A stretch of 64,000 nt of DNA from Acinetobacter boissieri (GTDB lineage Bacteria; Pseudomonadota; Gammaproteobacteria; Pseudomonadales; Moraxellaceae). Of the stretch, positions 49,019 through 60,301 are shown in pieces (position 1 is the first letter of the stretch; each line of letters begins with the position of its first letter). Under the pieces are notes generated by a model. The model had not been told where the DNA came from. It ran no database searches and saw only the letters and a program-made list of their open reading frames with translations. The DNA lies in contig NZ_FMYL01000001.1 of assembly GCF_900096955.1 (NCBI RefSeq), positions 62,001 through 126,000 of the forward strand. The letters are read 5' to 3'. The position numbers and the translations under genes were made by a program.

Positions 49019-51205
49019 ATGTCAGATTACCCTCAAAGTTTTTTATTAAAACCTTTATGTGCCAGTTTATTTGCCATCTCTATGCACAGTTTTGCTGCAG
49101 AAACACCTGTTAGCGATGCAACGCCGTTAGAAACCATTCGTGCTGAATCAAATAAATCTTCAACCATGAAGACGGCAACTGGGCTTGAATTAACACAAAA
49201 AGAAACCCCTCAATCTATTTCCGTAGTTACACAAGAACAAATTAAAGATCAAAGTTTGACTACTGTCACAAGTGCGATGAAACAGGCTACAGGAATTAAT
49301 GTCATTCGTGATAGCGGACGTTTTCGCTATCAATCACGTGGTTTTTATATCGATCAAATTGAAGAAGATGGTCTAAGCAGTACCATGCCTGGCTCTGGTT
49401 CAAATGCTTACAGAACCTCTTCAAGCTTTACTGACTTAGATATTTATGACCATATTGAAGTCGTTCGTGGTGCAACTGGCTTAACCCAAGCCTATAGCGA
49501 ACCAGGCGGTACTCTCAATGCTGTACGTAAGCATCCAACCAAAGAATTTCAAATGCAAGGTTACTTACAAGCAGGAAGCTGGAATAACTTACGTTCTGTA
49601 TTTGACGTTTCTGGCTCACTCAACAGTAACGAAAGTGTACGTGGTCGTTTTGTTGCTATTGGTACAGACAGTGACTCATATAAAAATAACGTTTCTAAAG
49701 ACAATCAAACATTTTATGGTGTTTTAGATTTTGATCTTACCCCTGCAACATTGTTACGTATCGGTGCGATGTACCAAAAATCACATGAAGTCCCAGACTA
49801 CTTTGGTATTCCAATGGCATTGGGTGGTGTAGATTCAGGGCTACCTGCAAGTATATATTTAGGCTCAAGTTGGTCTAAACTTAATTTTGAAAAATATAAT
49901 GCATTTGCAGAGCTCGAGCACAAATTCAACGATGATTGGAGCTTGAATGCTCAGGTGAATAGTACTTGGAGTAAATCTCTACAAAATGTAGGTGGTTTAG
50001 CTCAATTGGGTACAAGCTATGCAGGATTAACCAGTAGCAACCAAAAATTAGCCATGAATAACTATCAATACTATGACAACAGTAGCGATGAGCTCACCGC
50101 TAAAATTTCTTTAAATGGTAAATACAACCTATTTAATGCAACACATGATGTATTTGCGAATTTAAACTATGTCAGCACTTATGAAAAATCTGAATGGCGT
50201 CGTATTTTAAACTCAACGGCTTACGATGTAACGACATTTAATCCAGCATCTGTAGCTGTACCGAACTGGAATGGTGCTTTAAATTTAAATTGGTTCTACA
50301 CCAACTATATTACGCAAACTGCAGCAACTTTAGGTACACGGGTTAATCTACTTCAAGATGTTTACTTAACCCTTGCAGGTCGTTATGCACAGTCTATTAC
50401 CAATGGTAGCACTTACTATGCCATTACTGGTGGTAAAACAGATGGCGAATATGCCAAAAACCGTGAAGTCAAAAAGAATAAGTTTATCCCATATATTGGC
50501 TTAACCTATGACTTAACAGACAACACAAGCCTATACGCAAGCCACACTGAAATTTTTAAACCACAATCTAATCGTGATCTATCAGGGCAAATTTTGGATC
50601 CTATAGTTGGTAAAAATGATGAAATTGGCATTAAATCTGAGCTGTTTGGTGGTCTTTTAAATGCCTCTTTAGCCTTGTTTCAAATTGAGCAAGAAAATAG
50701 ACCGATTGCCGCTACATACAACAATATTAGTTTTTCTGTACCGTCAGGAAAAGTGCGTAGCCGTGGTATAGATATAGAAGTTTCTGGTAAAATCACCAAC
50801 GACTTGGCAATTTTTGCAGGCTATACTTATAATAAAAGTAAATATTTAAATACCGAAAGTTTAACCTACTTATCTGGTAGCAACTTCAGTAAACACACCC
50901 CCGAGCATATGTTTAAACTGTATTCACAGTATCAACTCCCTGGCGCGCTTAAAAAATGGTCAGCAGGTGTAGGTGTGACTGCACAAACAGATACCAATAG
51001 CTTGTATAATATTTACCAAGGTGGCTACACCCTTTGGAATGCCAACATTCGTTATAGTTACTCACAAAACCTGTCATTTAACCTCATTGGCGATAACATC
51101 ACCAACAAACGTTATTATGAAAACAACCGAGTACGTATTAATGGCGGTAATAACTTCTTAGGGAGCCCTGCAAGCGTATTGCTTCGTGTAGATTGGACAT
51201 ACTAA
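49019..51205 (+). CDS. TonB-dependent siderophore receptor
   Basis: Outer-membrane receptor that imports a ferric siderophore using TonB energy. From the ATG at 49019 it has 728 residues. The signal peptide ends near MHSFAAE, followed by a TonB-box-like ETIRAES. The plug domain follows (TPQSISVVTQEQIKDQSL, QSRGFYIDQIEEDG, HIEVVRGATGLTQA), then a 22-strand barrel ending in a C-terminal aromatic (LLRVDWTY). It resembles the FpvA/FoxA-type group; the ligand cannot be named. No siderophore biosynthesis genes are in the window, so it probably uses a foreign siderophore. Confidence 0.92.
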   Translation: MSDYPQSFLLKPLCASLFAISMHSFAAETPVSDATPLETIRAESNKSSTMKTATGLELTQKETPQSISVVTQEQIKDQSLTTVTSAMKQATGINVIRDSGRFRYQSRGFYIDQIEEDGLSSTMPGSGSNAYRTSSSFTDLDIYDHIEVVRGATGLTQAYSEPGGTLNAVRKHPTKEFQMQGYLQAGSWNNLRSVFDVSGSLNSNESVRGRFVAIGTDSDSYKNNVSKDNQTFYGVLDFDLTPATLLRIGAMYQKSHEVPDYFGIPMALGGVDSGLPASIYLGSSWSKLNFEKYNAFAELEHKFNDDWSLNAQVNSTWSKSLQNVGGLAQLGTSYAGLTSSNQKLAMNNYQYYDNSSDELTAKISLNGKYNLFNATHDVFANLNYVSTYEKSEWRRILNSTAYDVTTFNPASVAVPNWNGALNLNWFYTNYITQTAATLGTRVNLLQDVYLTLAGRYAQSITNGSTYYAITGGKTDGEYAKNREVKKNKFIPYIGLTYDLTDNTSLYASHTEIFKPQSNRDLSGQILDPIVGKNDEIGIKSELFGGLLNASLALFQIEQENRPIAATYNNISFSVPSGKVRSRGIDIEVSGKITNDLAIFAGYTYNKSKYLNTESLTYLSGSNFSKHTPEHMFKLYSQYQLPGALKKWSAGVGVTAQTDTNSLYNIYQGGYTLWNANIRYSYSQNLSFNLIGDNITNKRYYENNRVRINGGNNFLGSPASVLLRVDWTY

Positions 51206-51218
51206 TCTCACATTAAAC

Positions 51219-51245
51219 GTAGCGTGCAGGCCACGCTATGTTTTA
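51219..51245 (+). terminator. Terminator after the TonB receptor gene
   Basis: TAGCGTG / CACGCTA stem with a 5-base loop, ending in GTTTT, 14 bases after the stop; shared with the convergent CorA gene. Confidence 0.7.
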
Positions 51246-52481
51246 CTTCTCACCTTTGGCCATTTTTTCAACTTCTTTAATGGTCTTTTTGATGGGTTCC
51301 ACACTCAAAATTGTAAATAAATTAACATTCTTTTGATTCGACTGCGACAGCATATCTACGACACTTTTTTCACCTCGCCCCACCAAATGGCGGCGGTAAA
51401 AATAAAATGTAAGTAAGAGCGTTGTTAGTAACATCGCAACTAACATCACCCAAAAACCCTCAGGTGATTTTAAACCCGGAATTGACTCAAAATTCATGCC
51501 GTAAATACCCGTCAGCAATGTCAATGGTGCAAATATGGCGGTAATAATTGCTAAAATACGCATATTTTCATTGGTTTGGTTAGAAATTGCAGAAAAGTGC
51601 AAATCTATGGCAGACTGAATTGATTGGCGTAACCTTGATGTATGTTTTTGAGTTCGTTCTACATGACTCACCAAATCATTAATTCGAACCAAAATTAAAT
51701 CTAAACTGTCTACAGATGATGGTGCATCATGCACATGGTGATGATTTTCTACGACTTCATCTCTGAGTTCTTGTAAAGTTTCAATCTGCTCTTCACACAA
51801 ATTTTCAACCTGCTGAAAAGCCATATTTTCTTGGAGTAATTGTTGCCACTGTTTGAAGTAGTGCTTTCCTTGCAATAATTCTGTTTGCCAAAACTCAACA
51901 CGACGTGTCAATGGTGTTCGTAATCCCAAATAGTCATCAATCATACTATTGAGTAAACGTAGTGCTAAATTCAATGGATTACTGGGTAAGCGTCTAAGTT
52001 TATGTTGTTCAGCAACATTTTTTTCTAATACACCAGCGAGTCTATCTAAATAGTTTAGTATGGATTTATTACCACGCTCTCGTACTGTAATTAAATACTT
52101 CTCTGTAATAATAAAATTTACAGGTGTAGTCAATAAACCAAATTCACTTTGATGTTGCTCAGTAGACTGATTGTCAAGAATTTGCTGATCTGCAGGAGTC
52201 ATGATTTTACGGAATGTTAAAAAATCATACTCTTCCATCGTATCAAAGCCACAAGGGTGCTCTATGTTTAAAATATCTGCAACATGAAACTCATTCACAA
52301 TAAGGTCGGCATGCATTTTGATTTTTTCTTGCCAAAGATCTGCAGCATGAACAATATCTTCTCGAACACAATCAATCCACACAAAAGCAATCTGTTCTTG
52401 ACTCACATGTTGCTGAGACACACTTAAAACACCTGTGTCTTTGTGACGGTAAAAATAATAATTTTTCATAAAAAACGTCAT
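51243..52481 (-). CDS. CorA-family magnesium/divalent cation transporter
   Basis: A 412-residue member of the CorA/ZntB superfamily. A large cytosolic N-terminal domain with coiled coils (about 1-330) leads to two C-terminal helices joined by the signature YGMNFE (the GMN pore motif). The GMN and long soluble domain are typical; ion selectivity (Mg, Co or Zn) is not readable. An in-frame ATG at 52469 is an alternative start. The C-terminal extension after the second helix (KSVVDMLSQSNQKN to the end) is about 40 residues longer than usual. Confidence 0.88.
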   Translation of the reverse strand: MTFFMKNYYFYRHKDTGVLSVSQQHVSQEQIAFVWIDCVREDIVHAADLWQEKIKMHADLIVNEFHVADILNIEHPCGFDTMEEYDFLTFRKIMTPADQQILDNQSTEQHQSEFGLLTTPVNFIITEKYLITVRERGNKSILNYLDRLAGVLEKNVAEQHKLRRLPSNPLNLALRLLNSMIDDYLGLRTPLTRRVEFWQTELLQGKHYFKQWQQLLQENMAFQQVENLCEEQIETLQELRDEVVENHHHVHDAPSSVDSLDLILVRINDLVSHVERTQKHTSRLRQSIQSAIDLHFSAISNQTNENMRILAIITAIFAPLTLLTGIYGMNFESIPGLKSPEGFWVMLVAMLLTTLLLTFYFYRRHLVGRGEKSVVDMLSQSNQKNVNLFTILSVEPIKKTIKEVEKMAKGEK

Positions 52482-52511
52482 ACTTATTGTTTAAGTCACT
52501 ATTGTGGAATG

Positions 52512-52541
52512 AAAAAAAGCCCGCATCAAGCGGACTTTTTT
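52512..52541. terminator. Intrinsic terminator between pnp and the CorA gene
   Basis: AGCCCGC / GCGGACT arms (one mismatch) with a 5-base loop, flanked by A7 on the left and T6 on the right. It can end both the minus-strand pnp transcript and readthrough in the other direction. Confidence 0.85.
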
Positions 52542-52556
52542 AAATTAAAACAAGAT

Positions 52557-54650
52557 TTAAGCTTGTTCGATGTCTTTCATAGACAATTTAATACGACCAC
52601 GATTATCTACATCTTGCACTTGGACTTTAATTTCTTGACCTTCAGTCAATACATCAGTCACGTTTGCAATACGCTCATTTGAAATTTGCGAGATGTGTAA
52701 CAAACCATCTGTACCCGGCATAATGTTTACAAACGCACCGAATTCTACAATACGAATGACTTTACCTTGGTAGATTGTGCCCGGCTCAATTTCAGCAGTC
52801 AGTGCTTGAATTTTTGCAATCGCTGCACGTGCTGCGGCTTTCGTTTCACCAAATACACGTACTGTACCATTGTCTTCAATATCAATCGCTGCTTTCGTTT
52901 CTTCAGTAATTTGACGAATCGTTGCACCGCCTTTACCAATCACATCACGAATTTTGTCAGGATTAATACTAATCACTTCAAATGTTGGTGCATGTGCAGA
53001 AATTTCAGGACGAGCACGAGAAATGACTTTATTCATTTCATTCAAGATATGCATACGACCTGCATACGCTTGATTTAATGCAACTTCCATAATTTCTTCG
53101 GTAATACCTTCGATTTTAATGTCCATTTGCAGTGCAGTAATACCGTTTTCAGAACCTGCTACTTTAAAGTCCATATCACCTAAGTGATCTTCATCGCCTA
53201 AGATGTCAGAAAGTACTGTGAAACGCTCACCTTCTTTCACAAGACCCATTGCAATACCTGCAACTGGTGCTTTTAAAGGTACACCTGCATCCATTAATGA
53301 TAGCGATGCACCACATACAGAAGCCATAGATGATGAACCGTTTGACTCTGTAATGTCAGATACAATACGAATCACATATGGGAAACGATCTACAGGTGGT
53401 AATACAGCATACACACCACGGCGAGCCAAACGGCCATGACCAATTTCACGGCGTTTTGGACCAGTTTCACGACCAGTTTCACCTACTGAGTATGCAGGGA
53501 AATTGTAATGCAGCATGAAGCTGTCAGTTTTTGTACCTGATAATGTATCTACCATTAAGGCATCACGGGTGTTACCCAAAGTTGTTGTTACAAGTGCTTG
53601 CGTTTCGCCACGTGTAAACAACGCTGAACCGTGTGCACGATCTAACACGCCCACTTGTACATCTAAACCACGAACAGTTTTGCTATCACGGCCATCAATA
53701 CGTGGTTTACCAGATACAATATTGTCACGTACTGTGCGGTATTTAAGGTCTTCAAATAAGTCATTTAACTCATCTGCAATACCGCTTTCATCATTTTCAG
53801 GAACAAATTGTGCAAGTGCTTCGGTGCGTAAAGCATCTAATGCGCTATAACGATCTTGTTTTACAGCAATAGTGTAGGCTTCTGAAATTTTTGCTTCAAA
53901 TGCGTCTTTGAGCTTCGCACGTAATTCTTCGTTTTGTGTCGGTGCTACCCATTCAGTTTTTTTCGTACCCACTGCAGCTGCAAACTCATTAATGGCTTGT
54001 ACTACAATTTGCATTTCATCATGGCCGAATAATACAGCACCGAGCATTTGGTCTTCTGACAACTCTTTCGCTTCAGATTCAACCATCAGCACTGCAGATT
54101 CTGTACCAGCAACAACAAGGTCAAGATCAGACTGAGCAAGTTGCTCGTGTGATGGGTTTAAGATGTATTCGCCATTAACTAAGCCAACACGAGCACCACC
54201 AATTGGGCCACGGAATGGTGTATCTGCAATTGCAAGTGCCGCAGAAGTACCAATCATTGCAGCAATGTCTGCATCCATCGTTTTGTCTGAAGAAACAACT
54301 GTTGCAGTCACTTGAACTTCATTGTAGAAGCCTTCAGGAAACAATGGGCGAATTGGACGGTCAATTAAGCGTGAAATCAGTGTTTCTGATTCAGATGCAC
54401 GGCCTTCACGTTTACCATAACCACCCGGAATACGACCTGCTGCATATTGTTTTTCTTGATAATTTACAGTCAGTGGAAAAAAGTCTGTGCCTGCTTTTGC
54501 AGTAGGTTGAGCAACCACTGCAACCAATACAGTGACACCACCCATTGTTACTAGAACAGTATTGGCTTGACGTGCAACACGGCCTGTTTCTAGTACAACT
54601 TGATATTGACCATATTGAAATTCTTTACGAATTACATTAAACATTGACAT
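52557..54650 (-). CDS. pnp: Polynucleotide phosphorylase
   Basis: 3'-5' phosphorolytic exoribonuclease and degradosome component. The 697-residue product shows two RNase PH domains (first with [15 protein letters not shown], second with [18 protein letters not shown] and [18 protein letters not shown], the active-site aspartates). The KH domain ([20 protein letters not shown]) and S1 domain ([20 protein letters not shown]) follow. An in-frame ATG six bases downstream gives MFN, the usual start; the first ATG has better spacing to AGGAA. The layout rpsO-pnp is conserved. Confidence 0.97.
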   Translation of the reverse strand: MSMFNVIRKEFQYGQYQVVLETGRVARQANTVLVTMGGVTVLVAVVAQPTAKAGTDFFPLTVNYQEKQYAAGRIPGGYGKREGRASESETLISRLIDRPIRPLFPEGFYNEVQVTATVVSSDKTMDADIAAMIGTSAALAIADTPFRGPIGGARVGLVNGEYILNPSHEQLAQSDLDLVVAGTESAVLMVESEAKELSEDQMLGAVLFGHDEMQIVVQAINEFAAAVGTKKTEWVAPTQNEELRAKLKDAFEAKISEAYTIAVKQDRYSALDALRTEALAQFVPENDESGIADELNDLFEDLKYRTVRDNIVSGKPRIDGRDSKTVRGLDVQVGVLDRAHGSALFTRGETQALVTTTLGNTRDALMVDTLSGTKTDSFMLHYNFPAYSVGETGRETGPKRREIGHGRLARRGVYAVLPPVDRFPYVIRIVSDITESNGSSSMASVCGASLSLMDAGVPLKAPVAGIAMGLVKEGERFTVLSDILGDEDHLGDMDFKVAGSENGITALQMDIKIEGITEEIMEVALNQAYAGRMHILNEMNKVISRARPEISAHAPTFEVISINPDKIRDVIGKGGATIRQITEETKAAIDIEDNGTVRVFGETKAAARAAIAKIQALTAEIEPGTIYQGKVIRIVEFGAFVNIMPGTDGLLHISQISNERIANVTDVLTEGQEIKVQVQDVDNRGRIKLSMKDIEQA

Positions 54651-54777
54651 ATATTGTTATTTCCTAAGTAATTTATTCTAGTGGAGACCCCTAAGGTTTG
54701 GCATTTATAATAAGGTATTTTCATGATTTATAAATGACAAAACTTAGAAGCCGACTTCACCAGATTTTAAACACAAA

Positions 54778-54801
54778 GAAGGAGCGAACATTCGCCCCTT
54801 C
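54778..54801 (-). terminator. Hairpin between rpsO and pnp
   Basis: GAAGG-GCGAA / TTCGC-CCTTC stem (one mismatch each side, 2-base loop) followed on the minus strand by TTTGTG. A second small dyad (GCTTAG / CTAAGC, 54809-54824) lies before it. In E. coli this intergenic region contains a partial terminator and an RNase III site; a similar role is likely. Confidence 0.6.
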
Positions 54802-54890
54802 TCAGATTGCTTAGCAAACTAAGCTATGCTTTATTTTCAGTGCCGATGTTATAAATAACATACGTTGTACCGAAAAGTAGCTCAATCGAA

Positions 54891-55160
54891 TTAACGACGT
54901 AAACCTAAAGCACCAATTAACGCAACATAACGACCGTGGTCTTTACCATTAAGATAGTCAAGAAGTTTACGGCGTTGGTTAACCATACGGATCAAACCAC
55001 GACGACCATGGTGATCTTTTTTGTGTGCTTTAAAGTGACCTTGCAAGTCATTGATTTGAGCAGTAAGTAAAGCCACTTGTACTTCTGGTGAACCAGTGTC
55101 ATTTTCTGCACGTGCAAATTTAGCAATGATTTCAGCGCGGTCTGTAGTTGTTAAAGACAT
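54891..55160 (-). CDS. rpsO: 30S ribosomal protein S15
   Basis: An 89-residue primary 16S rRNA-binding protein. It has the conserved [34 protein letters not shown] (given in parts: [26 protein letters not shown]) and the C-terminal [10 protein letters not shown]. Its leader in E. coli folds into an autoregulatory pseudoknot; the leader here, about 200 bases upstream, could hold one, but I cannot assign it by eye. Confidence 0.97.
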   Translation of the reverse strand: MSLTTTDRAEIIAKFARAENDTGSPEVQVALLTAQINDLQGHFKAHKKDHHGRRGLIRMVNQRRKLLDYLNGKDHGRYVALIGALGLRR

Positions 55161-55371
55161 TCGATTTCTCCGAGATGCTTAAAGTTAAAAAATGATATAA
55201 AACAATTTATAAAAAACTGCCTGCCATGCATCACTACAGCAAGTACATATTTTAAGTGAAAAGTGTCCAAATTGCAAAATGCTTTTACCAATTGCGTCGA
55301 ATTAGGCCATTTATATTTAGTATGGCGTAATTTGACTTTTTCTTTCATCATTCCACCTTAAAGCACCCATT

Positions 55372-55722
55372 TTACGTGAGGTACTCTAATCTTAATGGGA
55401 TTCTTTTACCCATCCATATAGAATGATCTGTATGAGCTAATACTTCATTCGCCAATTCAGGATGAATCAAAATACTATAATTTTCTTCATATTGTTTAAA
55501 AAATAATATAATTTCGCTCATCACATCTTTTGAAAACTCAAGCATAAACATTGGCTTTGGTAAAGGTCCAGCTGGACGCAACAACAAAGGGAATATTTTG
55601 GCTAAATGTGAGATTTGATTCGTAACTTTTTCATGAATTTTATGAACGTATTCAGTTTCTTCCAAATCAAAAAAGAAATGTAAATGGTAAATTAAAAATA
55701 ACTTATCTGGTCTATGGTCCAT
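55372..55722 (-). CDS. DOPA 4,5-dioxygenase-family protein
   Basis: A 116-residue protein of the DOPA_dioxygen family (PF08883). The signature is the N-terminal IYHLHFFFD, the middle RPAGPLPKPMFMLEFS and the C-terminal LIHPELANEVLAHTDHSIWMG. These hold the two metal-site histidine clusters. Fungal members open the ring of L-DOPA; bacterial members are mostly untested. It is a lone gene; the substrate is unknown. Confidence 0.75.
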   Translation of the reverse strand: MDHRPDKLFLIYHLHFFFDLEETEYVHKIHEKVTNQISHLAKIFPLLLRPAGPLPKPMFMLEFSKDVMSEIILFFKQYEENYSILIHPELANEVLAHTDHSIWMGKRIPLRLEYLT

Positions 55723-55823
55723 ACAATTTAGCCATTCGATATTTATAAAATTAATAGGAGATAGATCGTTTAAAGCCTTAATATCTCACCAGGCTTAATA
55801 CGTTTACATCAATTAGATGGATA

Positions 55824-56402
55824 TCATGCGTCATAATCCAATCTAATTAATGATAATTGGTATAAGTCGTGGTAATTATTATGCCAATATCCAGCTTGTC
55901 GTTGAAGTCCTTCACAAATAAATCCTAGAGTATTAAGTGTTGTTATTGACCTAATATTATCGGTATGAACTTGTGCTTCAATACGATTTAACTTCATCGT
56001 GTTAAAACCGTAACTTATCGCAGTGGATAAAGCTTCTCTCATATACCCATGACCTTGAGCAAAAGAAGCCAACTCATAGCCTATAGCACAACTATGCCAT
56101 GCTTTATTCCATTTAAATAATCCGCATGTTCCCAAAAAAGCGTTATCTGAACGTCTTTCAATTGCCCAACGCACCCCTACACCAGTCGAGAACGTACTTT
56201 GAAAAATTTGAAATAAATTTTCGGCTTGACTCAAATTCACGACAGGATCTACGCCAAACCAGCGCATATGATGTACATCACTATGTATTGCTCGTAAATT
56301 TGGAATATCTTCAACTGTTAATTCTCGCAATACGAGCCGATCAGTTGATAGGGTTGGGAATATATGCAATTCAAAATCCTTTATTGTATTTAGAGTGACC
56401 AA
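55824..56402 (-). CDS. RimJ/RimL-type GNAT N-acetyltransferase
   Basis: A 192-residue GNAT enzyme: LSTDRLVLRELTVEDIPNL at the start, the acetyl-CoA loop (YELASFAQGHGYMREALSTAI) and C-terminal NTLGFICEGLQRQAGYW. It belongs to the RimJ/RimL group, which acetylates ribosomal protein N-termini, amino acids or antibiotics. The acceptor is unknown. Confidence 0.88.
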   Translation of the reverse strand: MVTLNTIKDFELHIFPTLSTDRLVLRELTVEDIPNLRAIHSDVHHMRWFGVDPVVNLSQAENLFQIFQSTFSTGVGVRWAIERRSDNAFLGTCGLFKWNKAWHSCAIGYELASFAQGHGYMREALSTAISYGFNTMKLNRIEAQVHTDNIRSITTLNTLGFICEGLQRQAGYWHNNYHDLYQLSLIRLDYDA

Positions 56403-56507
56403 TATTTCAAATCAAATAATCATTGGCATTTAAGACAAAGATAGCACACAAAGTAAATGATCAGATTTTTCTAAAATAGACCTACTAACACCTAAAAAAT
56501 TTCAGGC

Positions 56508-56559
56508 TAGCGCAATATAAAAGGACCCAAGTTTCCTTGGGTCCTTTTATATTGCGCTA
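56508..56559. repeat. Perfect 24-bp inverted repeat (terminator core with long arms)
   Basis: Arms TAGCGCAATATAAAAGGACC plus CAAG on the left and the exact complement on the right, 4-base TTTC loop. The inner AAAAGGACCCAAG / CTTGGGTCCTTTT could act as a bidirectional terminator, but no gene ends nearby; the GNAT gene starts at 56402 and reads away. The perfect long arms suggest a small palindromic or MITE-like element. Rest of 56403-56928: AT-rich, no gene seen. Confidence 0.75.
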
Positions 56560-56914
56560 TGTTATTATTATAATTCTGAGTTTTTTTATACTTTGTCTTT
56601 ATGTTTTATTACGTTCCTGTGTTTTTTTACTTTTTTCATCTTGTTCCCACATCTTCATATTGCCATAATTAAATATGCGTTATAGTGGTTTTTGACTGTA
56701 TCTTTCGTACGAAATAGCTTACATAAACATACATCAATCAAAACATATCTCTCATACTCGGTTTACAATGAATTACAACGATATTATTTATTAAATTTAA
56801 GCTCAATTACGTGAGTTACTCTCAATCTAAGCCATAAAATGATGCACCCTCTCTGCTTAAAATACAAACAACAGTAAAATTATTTTAAATTCATCAAAAC
56901 TGGCAATAATCTGC

Positions 56915-56920
56915 TACTAT
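56915..56920 (+). promoter_or_regulatory. Candidate -10 box of the thiC promoter
   Basis: TACTAT placed about 8 bases before the first base of the TPP aptamer, the distance expected if the aptamer starts at the 5' end of the transcript. No good -35 hexamer is seen at the right spacing. Confidence 0.35.
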
Positions 56921-56928
56921 TCAACCCT

Positions 56929-57037
56929 GCTTGACGGAGTGCGAGTAACGACTCGCTGAGATCACCATAGAAATCGTCTTTCTTAATGATGAATACCGTT
57001 GAACCTGATCAGGTTAAAACCTGCGTAGGAATCAAGC
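56929..57037 (+). promoter_or_regulatory. TPP riboswitch (THI element)
   Basis: Closing stem P1 is GCTTGA / TCAAGC. Inside lie ACGGAGTGC, GCTGAGATCACC, the variable arm, then GAACCTGATCAGGTTAAAACC and TGCGTAGGAA (in parts). These are the conserved pyrimidine- and pyrophosphate-sensing elements of thiamine-pyrophosphate riboswitches. It lies 116 bases before the thiC start and should repress thiC when thiamine is plentiful. A stem-loop between aptamer and start (TTGTCT ATGG / CCAT AGACAA, 57061-57094) may be part of the expression platform. Confidence 0.95.
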
Positions 57038-57089
57038 CACCACAAATTGATACCCTTATATTGTCTATGGAATACCCATCCATATATAA

Positions 57090-58958
<1,869 letters not shown>

Positions 58959-59051
58959 CACATTGTTTATTAACCCATACGTATGCAAATTAAACCAATA
59001 TCGTATTTGCATGGTTGAGCTAAACTAAACAATGATTGTGTATCTAACGAC

Positions 59052-59089
59052 TACACCTGTACGTATATTTTAATAAACGTACAGGTGTA
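59052..59089. repeat. 13-bp inverted repeat after thiC
   Basis: TACACCTGTACGT / ACGTACAGGTGTA with a 12-base loop, 93 bases after the thiC stop. It may be a terminator without a T-run or the 3' end signal of the broken minus-strand ORF described next. Confidence 0.45.
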
Positions 59090-59091
59090 AA

Positions 59092-59288
59092 TTATTCCAC
59101 TTTAAATGCAAAAGGAGGATTTCGGTCTTCCTTTTTAATATACGCATTGTCCGTGACAAGAGCTAAACCGTATTTACAAAAATTTATATTTTCTACACAT
59201 CTGCCATGTTGTAACTGGCATAAATGTTTTCTAAAATTAAATAAGATTAGAACAAAAGTTAAAATGAGTGAACTATTTTAATTAGCAT
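59092..59288 (-). pseudogene. Possible frameshifted small membrane/lipoprotein-like ORF
   Basis: On the minus strand a stop-free frame encodes SLILTFVLILFNFRKHLCQL, then CVENINFCKYGLALVTDNAY and IKKEDRNPPFAFKVE before a TAA at 59092. It has no start codon in frame. An ATG at 59288 (MLIKIV) lies one base out of register at an A-run. One extra A would join them into a 66-residue protein with one membrane helix and three cysteines. I do not recognise it. Confidence 0.25.
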
Positions 59289-59304
59289 AGTAGAGGGTAT
59301 TGTT

Positions 59305-59559
59305 ATGGTAAATAAAGCAGAACATTTAGCCACATCCCAAATGCAGTCTCTTCATTTTGATCAAGCCAATCATATTCACAGAATAAGCCGTGTGCTGTTC
59401 TTTTTATATCATAAGACAAAAGCATTTGCTCAATATCAAAAGATACAGACAAAACAAAAAACCATGCAAATGATGTTTTTAGAAAAATATAGGTCCAAAA
59501 AAAACCTAATCAAAACGAAGTTACTATTTAAATTTAATCCCAATCCCATAGCACTATAA
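59305..59559 (+). CDS. Small basic hypothetical protein
   Basis: 84 codons with an ATG preceded by GAGGGTATTGTT, a usable ribosome site. The product is rich in Lys, Gln and Phe (KTKAFAQYQKIQTKQKTMQM) with no recognisable domain. It lies in a degenerate stretch between thiC and recD where short ORFs on both strands occur, so it may be spurious. Confidence 0.35.
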   Translation: MVNKAEHLATSQMQSLHFDQANHIHRISRVLFFLYHKTKAFAQYQKIQTKQKTMQMMFLEKYRSKKNLIKTKLLFKFNPNPIAL

Positions 59560-59644
59560 ATTTATATTTTTATAGGTACATACTATGTGGCGTTTGAGCT
59601 GGTTAGAGACAATTCATACATCTGATATTTTGGAATAACACCAA

Positions 59645-59929
59645 ATGAATAAGCTCTTGGCTTTATTCACTGTTTGTTTGACAATATCAAATACCTCTTT
59701 AGCAAACACAACAGGAATATTTTCAATACAGGCGCAAGTAATACCCAGTTGTTCGATTAGCACACAGCCTTTCGTGCAAAGTAATCGTTCTGAGAAGAAC
59801 ATTGTGAATGTACTGTGCAACAATGACTTAAATACAGATGCACAGATGCAAGACAGTTCAGAAAACACGCCAGACATCAGTAAAACACTTTTGCCTAACG
59901 ACATATTGAACTTAACGGTGACCTATTAG
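59645..59929 (+). CDS. Small secreted protein, pilin/spore-coat-U-like start
   Basis: A 94-residue product with a clear signal peptide (MNKLLALFTVCLTISNTSLA, cleavage before NTTG). A short domain starts IFSIQAQVIPSCSI, reminiscent of the first strand of Csu/spore-coat-U fimbrial subunits (Cys36), with a second Cys (VLCNND) to form a disulfide. It is much shorter than those subunits (about 150 residues), so it is a truncated relic or a different small exported protein. Neighbouring chaperone/usher genes are absent. Confidence 0.45.
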   Translation: MNKLLALFTVCLTISNTSLANTTGIFSIQAQVIPSCSISTQPFVQSNRSEKNIVNVLCNNDLNTDAQMQDSSENTPDISKTLLPNDILNLTVTY

Positions 59930-60055
59930 CTTATTTTGGAAGCCTTGAATGATACGACTACTTACCAATACTTATGTCTGTAATAAATAACAGAGAAAGT
60001 CATAAAATCCTCATGAATGCCTTTGACTGAATCAACTAATTATTTAAAAAACAAA

Positions 60056-60096
60056 CAAAAAGAAAAGCCTTTTAGTCTCTCCCAAAACTAAAAGGC
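60056..60096 (-). terminator. Probable terminator of the recBD operon
   Basis: GCCTTTTAGT / ACTAAAAGGC, 10-bp perfect arms with a 10-base loop; on the minus strand it runs into TTTTCTTTTTG. It lies about 200 bases past the recD stop. A 37-codon ORF lies between (60113-60226). Confidence 0.65.
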
Positions 60097-60112
60097 CCAG
60101 TAGCTTTTACAC

Positions 60113-60226
60113 TTATTTCATTAACCCACGCTTCATTGTAAGTTTGCAGTCTTTCGAATATTTATTCTTTTTATCTGCATCATTGTTTGATCTTTCCCGA
60201 TCAAGCTTATTGTGTAAAGCAATCAT
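60113..60226 (-). other. 37-codon ORF downstream of recD
   Basis: Encodes a very basic peptide (MIALHNKLDRERSNNDADKK, ending KRGLMK). Upstream codons in the same frame (KYWFFA) look like a membrane segment, so it may be the tail of a decayed gene. No ribosome site. Apart from this, 60097-60301 has no visible feature. Confidence 0.15.
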
Positions 60227-60301
60227 CGCAAAAAACCAATACTTACACTATTAGCCAATAACTCTATTTGATGTACGCTATTTCGCACAAAGTGATTTTT
60301 A

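Noticed and set aside
52767..54505. Plus-strand ORFs opposite pnp
   Set aside because: Antisense shadows of a highly conserved gene.
55151..55351. Minus-strand ORF of 66 codons upstream of rpsO
   Set aside because: It overlaps the rpsO start and leader, has no family and looks like leader sequence read by chance.
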